NCBI RefSeq assembly: GCF_002157855.1 | Contig: NZ_CP020880.1 | Coordinates: 2,418,001 to 2,482,000, forward strand | From: Sutcliffiella horikoshii | GTDB lineage: Bacteria; Bacillota; Bacilli; Bacillales; Bacillaceae_I | Length of the DNA: 64,000 nucleotides | Direction: 5' to 3' | Shown: positions 59,939 through 64,000 of the stretch, piece by piece | How positions within the stretch are numbered: the first letter of the stretch is position 1 | How the letters are laid out: each line of letters starts with the position of its first letter | Translations under genes and position numbers: made by a program | Notes under the pieces: generated by a model | The model's database searches: none | Told to the model about the DNA's origin: nothing | What the model saw: the letters and a program-made list of their open reading frames with translations, nothing else

Positions 59939-60448
59939 TTACGCCTCCCCTTTAGGTTTTGCGCTACCTAGATATACTTTTCCATCTTCCACTTTATGTT
60001 CGTAAACATCTAGTGGAGCAAGTGGAGGTGTATTAGGTACGTTGTCACCATTTTTTTCATACAAGCCATAGTGGCATGGACAGAAGAATCTATTAGGATT
60101 CGCTTCATCAGAAGCCCAGTTCACCGTACAGCCAAGATGCTTACATACAGGAGATAATGCAATTACATCTCCGTTTTCGGATTTAAAAATCCAGGCAGAT
60201 CTTGGTTCTTCAGATTCATACCATGCATCAACTTGATCAATTTTAAAATCAAAACGTTGTGGTTCTGTTGTTAATTCGCTTTCATCACATACAGCGACCA
60301 TATCTTGATCTGCACCCGCTTTAAGCACAGGATCAATTGCAAAACGAACCATTGGCATCAGCATACCTGCTGCCATGAAACCGCCTACACCAGTAAGGGT
60401 ATAGTTTAAGAATTGACGTCTAGACACGCGATGGTTTTTCTCACTCAT
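59939..60448 (-). CDS. qcrA: Rieske iron-sulfur subunit QcrA
   Basis: A 169-residue protein. A twin-arginine-type N-terminus (VSRRQFLNYTLTGVGGFMAA) directs it to the membrane. The [2Fe-2S] ligands are C102 and H104 in CKHLGC and C123 and H126 in CPCH, with the C107-C125 disulfide pair. It oxidises menaquinol and passes electrons to cytochrome c. It is the first gene of qcrABC. Confidence 0.96.
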   Translation of the reverse strand: MSEKNHRVSRRQFLNYTLTGVGGFMAAGMLMPMVRFAIDPVLKAGADQDMVAVCDESELTTEPQRFDFKIDQVDAWYESEEPRSAWIFKSENGDVIALSPVCKHLGCTVNWASDEANPNRFFCPCHYGLYEKNGDNVPNTPPLAPLDVYEHKVEDGKVYLGSAKPKGEA

Positions 60449-60494
60449 TGTTTTCCCCCCTCTATAGAAAGAACTAAGTCCATACGGACAGTAG

Positions 60495-60500
60495 ATTATA
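60495..60500 (-). promoter_or_regulatory. Extended -10 element upstream of qcrA
   Basis: On the minus strand, TGTTATAAT gives a perfect TATAAT with the extended TG, 47 bases before the qcrA start. No good -35 is seen at 17 bases, as is acceptable for extended -10 promoters. Confidence 0.45.
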
Positions 60501-60694
60501 ACACATAGAAAACTAGGACATTCTCATGATATATCAATCTTGTCCCAAGGTCAATAATCTCCTGCCTTGAAAAAATGGCAAGGTTGTGACTTATTTTCAA
60601 TCCTTTTAAAATATTTTTGTTTTTTTATTGCTTTTTTAAAATTGTTTTGCTAGCAGTTTGCCTTTTGGGATATTTTGCACCATTTACTATACTT

Positions 60695-61153
60695 TTAATC
60701 CTGCCATTTTTGAATAAACATCGGTAATAATTGATTCATCTGATCTTGAATGATTTTCTGTTTATATTTATCTTCCATATCTTCTAAAGGAATCGCAGGA
60801 AGCCATACAAGCTTTCCTTCTAATTGCTGTTCCTTTTGACTCCAAGAACTGTCAGATGTCATGAGAAATACATGTTTAATATTGTTTTCTTTAATATGTA
60901 GAGAAAGATTGTTAAGCTGAGCTACTTTGTTTTCTGCATGATCTGATTCGATATAGCTAAATGGCGGCAACAGGATCACTCTTCCTTTAAACTGCCTTTC
61001 CAATTCGTAACTTAATATGTGTATGTATTCTCCGTGAGAGGCAATCGTTTTAATGTTGTCCCCAAAACTAATCGGCATCAGGGGAATGATGACAGTATCT
61101 ATATATTCTTTTGCTTGAACGTACTGGGAGATATCTTTGCTTGTCCATTTCAT
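60695..61153 (-). CDS. ypiF: DUF2487 family protein YpiF
   Basis: A 152-residue soluble protein of the YpiF/DUF2487 family, starting MKWTSKDISQYVQAKEYIDT, with TVIIPLMPISFGDNIK and the hydrophobic core HVFLMTSDSSW. Function is unknown. In B. subtilis ypiB, ypiF and qcrABC form one cluster. Here an IS3-family element and repeat array separate ypiF from ypiB, so ypiF must now use another promoter. Confidence 0.85.
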   Translation of the reverse strand: MKWTSKDISQYVQAKEYIDTVIIPLMPISFGDNIKTIASHGEYIHILSYELERQFKGRVILLPPFSYIESDHAENKVAQLNNLSLHIKENNIKHVFLMTSDSSWSQKEQQLEGKLVWLPAIPLEDMEDKYKQKIIQDQMNQLLPMFIQKWQD

Positions 61154-61339
61154 GGTTTCGTTTCACTCTTTCTTTGAGGGATTTGGTGTGTTTCTTTAAA
61201 TATAAGTTTTGAAGTGGTAGAGGTCAAATGTTTAGGGAGAACTCACCTATTTTTCCACCTGTGAACAAAAAATCACTTGTGTATTAGCACATGAGTTTCA
61301 TCATTGACCATTTGAATGAAATTTTTTGTCATTGCTGTC

Positions 61340-61450
61340 TTCAAAATGGTGATGAGAACCTCTCTTCTCTTTTTTCCTCCTCACTCACGTCTTCATGCCT
61401 ACCATGAGGACCTCTCTTTTCCTTTTTTCTCGTCACTGAGGTCTTCATAA
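61340..61450. repeat. 52-bp repeat array, left of the IS3-family element
   Basis: GAGAACCTCTCTTCTC at 61354 and GAGGACCTCTC at 61406 are 52 bp apart. GTCTTCAT-GCCTACC-ATGAGGAC shows the same hairpin with one mismatch. The array continues at 63115 on the other side of the element. The 61154-61339 part of the gap shows no recognisable feature. Confidence 0.8.
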
Positions 61451-61495
61451 TGAACTGCCCCCTGTCAAGTAGACACTCGAAATAATAAAACAAGA

Positions 61496-62377
61496 CTAAG
61501 CGGTCTTAGCCCTGTATTCTAAAGGGCTAAGACCGTTTAAACGTTTTTGATAGCGGTCATGATTATAAAAATGAATGTACTCATCAATCGCCTCTTCAAG
61601 ATCGTCGAACGTTTCATATTTCTCCAAATAATACTTCTCGCATTTCAATGTCCCCCAAAAAGACTCTATTGGACCATTATCAATACATCGTCCAACTCGG
61701 GACATACTATGAGTCATCTTTGCTGTATCAATTTTTCTTTTGAATTCAAGGTGGGTATATTGAAATCCTCGATCACTATGTAAAAGCGGCTGTTCACCAT
61801 TCAACATGGCAGTTGCTTGATCCAAGGTTTTAAACACTAGCTGATTGTTATTTTTAAGTCCTAACACATAACTAATAATAGCCCCATCATATAAATCTCG
61901 AATGGCACTCAAATAAGCCTTTGTAGCCTTACCGAACTTAAACTCCGTAACGTCCGTCACCCACTTTTCATTTGGCTTTTCCGCTTGGAATTCCCGGTTT
62001 AACAAGTTTTGGGCAATATGATTAGGGGTCGCTTTTTTGTAACGGCTCTTTTTTCTTCGAATAATGCTTTGAATGCCTAAAACACGCATTAATCTATAGA
62101 TACGTTTATGGTTATAAGCTTTTCCTAACTTTCGATTCAAAGTAATGGCCACTCTACGATATCCATAAATCCCCTTCACTTTTTGGAATATAGTAGAAAT
62201 CTCTTTCATTAACTTTTCACTTTCCCGTTCACGTTTTGAAGGCTCGCGCTTCAACCATTTGTAATAGGCAGACCGGGCAATCTCCGCAATGTCACAGAGC
62301 ATCACGATAGAAAATCCTTCTTCCTGTTCCAGTTCCTGAATAGCTAAATATTTCTCCTCATGGCGTACCTGACTTAT
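61496..62377 (-). CDS. IS3-family transposase OrfB (frameshift product)
   Basis: The DDE integrase half of an IS3 transposase. Catalytic residues are visible in WVTDVTEFKF (Asp), LLHSDRGFQYT (Asp) and ESFWGTLKCEKYY (Glu). An ATG lies at 62305, but the frame is open upstream and joins orfA in the -1 frame at CAAAAATAAG, continuing KISQVRHEEKYLAIQELEQE. So the natural product is probably an OrfAB fusion. AGGAGG stands just before the junction. Confidence 0.88.
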   Translation of the reverse strand: MSQVRHEEKYLAIQELEQEEGFSIVMLCDIAEIARSAYYKWLKREPSKRERESEKLMKEISTIFQKVKGIYGYRRVAITLNRKLGKAYNHKRIYRLMRVLGIQSIIRRKKSRYKKATPNHIAQNLLNREFQAEKPNEKWVTDVTEFKFGKATKAYLSAIRDLYDGAIISYVLGLKNNNQLVFKTLDQATAMLNGEQPLLHSDRGFQYTHLEFKRKIDTAKMTHSMSRVGRCIDNGPIESFWGTLKCEKYYLEKYETFDDLEEAIDEYIHFYNHDRYQKRLNGLSPLEYRAKTA

Positions 62378-63048
62378 TTTTGCCTCCTTTCGATCTCCTC
62401 TAACTTTTTTAGAAATGCGTTCTCAGCTCGCAATCGTTCATTTTCCCTTTCTAGCCTATGCATCTCTCGTTGTATTTTCTGTTCATGAGAAAGTTCCACT
62501 TCTTCCTTTTTCCTCCCACGTTTATCTCGGAGGGCTTCTTCGCCACCATTCTCATACTTTTTAACCCATTGATACACTTGTTGGTAAGAGACCTGGAAGG
62601 TCTCAGCTGCCTTATGGAAATCCATGCCGTTCTCTAGATAATAGTGCACAATCTCTATTCGTTCATTTAAGGTAGTTTTTCTTTTGTTAGTCATAGTGAA
62701 TTTCCTTCCTTTTGAAGTATCCTTTAACTCTCTATGGCTATTATAATTCTTAATCCACTTTTGGAGGACAGATTTACTTGATATTTCATACTTCCTAACA
62801 AGTTCTTTTTGAGAATACCCACCGTTAAGGTATTCATGGACTACCTTCAGCTTATATTCCTTCGAATACGCTTTTGAGGTAGGGTGTAAACCTTTCTCCC
62901 CCAGACTTTCATATCTATCGATCCAATTATATATAGTGGATGGACTAACATTATTTATATGGCCTAAATCTGTAATAGTGTGCGTGCGATTTTCCCAGGC
63001 TCTTATGACATTGATTTTGACATCGAAAGAGTTAGCTTTTTTTGACAT
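62374..63048 (-). CDS. IS3-family transposase OrfA (helix-turn-helix)
   Basis: A 224-residue DNA-binding half with two or three helix-turn-helix modules (SPSTIYNWIDRYESLG, KSVLQKWIKNYNSHRE and YQQVYQWVKKYENGGEEALR) and a C-terminal leucine-zipper-like segment (LERENERLRAENAFLKKL). It is longer than the usual ~100-residue IS3 OrfA, as in IS150-group elements. The stop at 62374 is within the frameshift site. Confidence 0.88.
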   Translation of the reverse strand: MSKKANSFDVKINVIRAWENRTHTITDLGHINNVSPSTIYNWIDRYESLGEKGLHPTSKAYSKEYKLKVVHEYLNGGYSQKELVRKYEISSKSVLQKWIKNYNSHRELKDTSKGRKFTMTNKRKTTLNERIEIVHYYLENGMDFHKAAETFQVSYQQVYQWVKKYENGGEEALRDKRGRKKEEVELSHEQKIQREMHRLERENERLRAENAFLKKLEEIERRQK

Positions 63049-63114
63049 AATAAATACTCCCCTTAGCAGAAACAGATTTTTAGTTTTTTATCTGTCTACT
63101 TAAAAGGGAGCATA

Positions 63115-63295
63115 TCATAACGACGATGAAGACTTCTCTTCTCCTTTTTCCTTCTCACTCACGTCTTCATAACGAATATGAGGACCTCTCTTCCCGTGTT
63201 TCCACCTGACTCACGTCTTCATAACGACGATGAGGACTTCTCTTCTCCTTTTTCCTCCTCACTCATGTCTTCAACCTAACAATCAAGAATAACCC
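63115..63295. repeat. 52-bp repeat array, right of the IS3-family element
   Basis: Units start at 63128 (GAAGAC), 63180 (GAGGAC) and 63232 (GAGGAC), exactly 52 bp apart. The first junction is GTCTTCAT-AACGACG-ATGAAGAC (reconstructed across the insertion), an 8-bp stem with a 7-nt loop. No gene is supported here. Confidence 0.85.
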
Positions 63296-63325
63296 TGAAG
63301 ACTATTCTAATATTTTTCCATCATT

Positions 63326-63353
63326 AAAAAACCCCCAACACTTATGTTGGAGG
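63326..63353 (-). terminator. Intrinsic terminator of ypiB
   Basis: CCCCCAACA pairs with TGTTGGAGG around a short loop with one mismatch. On the minus strand it is followed by TTTTTTAATG. Confidence 0.8.
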
Positions 63354-63362
63354 TGAAGAATT

Positions 63363-63899
63363 CTATAATCTTTTCAACTGACCTGTAAGTTTACGAAACG
63401 CCTCTTCATCTTGCCGGTCCAACGCTTCATCAATTAATTTCAACAGCTTCTCTTTTTGAAAGGTGTAAATGGATTCTTCTAGCATCCTTTCTGCTAAGAT
63501 CCGATCCTTTTCATTGATTTGGGGCTGTTTAGGCATAAACGGATTATCTTCAAGCACCGCAGCGTATTGTGGGGAATGATAGACTGACCGGAAATTTAAT
63601 TGTATATAAATATCCTCATCACGATTAAGCCTGATGTCATGGAAGGATTTTTCGGCGTCCGTCGTCATGACATTTTCCTTATAGAATCTGAATGGAACTT
63701 CTTCTACACAATGGGTTGACATGATAATTCCCCGTGGACAGAACTGGGCTTGCTCGACAAAGTGAACTTTCTTCATCAACTGGTCATGACTCATTAAATA
63801 GTTTAAAATCCATACACATTCACGTCTTTTTAACTGATAGTTTCCTAAGAACCACCTTATAAAGTCCTTCTTCTCGTTGACAGATACAGGGGTAGCCAC
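63363..63899 (-). CDS. ypiB: UPF0302 family protein YpiB
   Basis: A 178-residue protein of the UPF0302/YpiB family. It starts [20 protein letters not shown] and has [20 protein letters not shown] and [20 protein letters not shown]. The last ~45 residues form the small IDEAL-like segment ([20 protein letters not shown]). Function is unknown. The start is GTG at 63899 with GGAGGGACGATAGTT before it. It follows ypiA after about 30 bases. Confidence 0.88.
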   Translation of the reverse strand: MATPVSVNEKKDFIRWFLGNYQLKRRECVWILNYLMSHDQLMKKVHFVEQAQFCPRGIIMSTHCVEEVPFRFYKENVMTTDAEKSFHDIRLNRDEDIYIQLNFRSVYHSPQYAAVLEDNPFMPKQPQINEKDRILAERMLEESIYTFQKEKLLKLIDEALDRQDEEAFRKLTGQLKRL

Positions 63900-63931
63900 A
63901 ACTATCGTCCCTCCTCTGCGTAGAATATATC

Positions 63932-64000
63932 CTACTCTTGTAAATTTAAATACAGATCTTGCAATTCTATGTTGGTTGGGTCAAGTTGTATTAGTTTTTC
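63932..64000 (-). CDS. ypiA: C-terminal end of YpiA (TPR protein), partial
   Basis: The last 22 codons of a minus-strand gene that enters from the right edge: [20 protein letters not shown] then QE and a TAG at 63932. The LDPTNIELQ pattern is typical of a tetratricopeptide repeat. In B. subtilis the TPR protein gene ypiA is directly upstream of ypiB, which supports the name. The frame and stop are certain; identity is by synteny. Confidence 0.65.
   Translation of the reverse strand, partial: EKLIQLDPTNIELQDLYLNLQE

Larger units (their letters stand above)
61451..63114 (-). mobile_element. IS3-family (IS150-group-like) insertion sequence
   Basis: An element of about 1.66 kb with a two-frame transposase. 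The ends share TG/CA termini and AAGTAGACA: the left end is TGAACTGCCCCCTGTCAAGT, and the right end read inward is CTCCCTTTTAAGTAGACAG. TCATAA occurs directly outside the left end and again at the right (61445-61450 and 63115-63120), consistent with a short target duplication. It lies in a 52-bp repeat array. Confidence 0.8.

Noticed and set aside
1-64000. Prophage, integrative element, tRNA or rRNA genes
   Set aside because: No phage structural genes, integrase with att sites, tRNA cloverleaf or rRNA sequence was recognised; the backbone is syntenic housekeeping DNA.

Overview
The window reads as a chromosomal segment of an endospore-forming, low-G+C Bacillaceae bacterium. Gene content and order follow the Bacillus subtilis ypeP-ypiA interval closely (ypeP, ypdQ, sspL, ypcP, ypbS, dynA, ypbQ-bcsA, ypwA, ypvA, ypsC, rnpB, gpsB, ypsA, cotD, yprB-yprA, yppG-F-E-D, sspM, yppC, recU-ponA, ypoC-nth-dnaD, asnS, aspB-ypmB-ypmA, dinG, panBCD, birA, cca, bshA, bshB1, mgsA, dapB, ypjD, ypjC-like, ypjB, ypjA, qcrCBA, ypiF, ypiB, ypiA). 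Spore proteins (SspL, SspM, CotD, YppG, YpjB), bacillithiol synthesis (BshA, BshB1) and type B RNase P RNA fit this assignment. The genus cannot be fixed from sequence reading alone; synteny is judged from memory of B. subtilis gene order.

Layout. 1-12.5 kb: RNase H-like proteins, SspL, the 5'-3' exonuclease YpcP, a sulfurtransferase to DynA gene run, a tiny gene under a perfect Fur box, and the alkylpyrone pair bcsA-ypbQ. 12.6-17 kb: a lone CheX, carboxypeptidase YpwA and the XPD/DinG-type helicase YpvA. 17-19.3 kb: an IS256-family element inside a 52-bp repeat array. 19.3-27.4 kb: YpsC, rnpB, GpsB, YpsA, CotD and the mitomycin-repair pair mrfB-mrfA. 27.6-30.4 kb: Hsp20 and an IS1182-family element inserted in a dispersed ~125-bp repeat. 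30.4-38 kb: small spore-type genes, RecU and PBP1 (PonA). 38-47.3 kb: Nth/DnaD, AsnS, AspB/YpmBA, and a DinG whose helicase motifs look destroyed. 47-55 kb: pantothenate, biotin ligase/CCA, bacillithiol, methylglyoxal and lysine/DAP genes. 55-64 kb: a YitT-like protein, a zinc metallopeptidase, YpjB/YpjA, the menaquinol:cytochrome c reductase QcrABC, YpiF, an IS3-family element and YpiB.

The ordinary genes are housekeeping. The unusual material is between them. (i) At least four intergenic loci carry tandem arrays whose unit is 52 bp. Primary sequences differ between loci, but most keep a hairpin with a 7-nt loop. Two of the arrays have each been invaded by a different insertion sequence. (ii) A ~125-bp dispersed repeat with palindromic ends occurs in about six copies in both orientations. 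One copy is split by the IS1182-family element, and another copy lies inside that element. (iii) A 31-codon gene sits under a sigma-A promoter overlapped by a 7-1-7 Fur box. (iv) The panB leader has two tandem bulged hairpins followed by a terminator-like hairpin. (v) DinG has lost its Walker A motif. All identifications come from reading motifs and from knowledge of the families; no database search was run.
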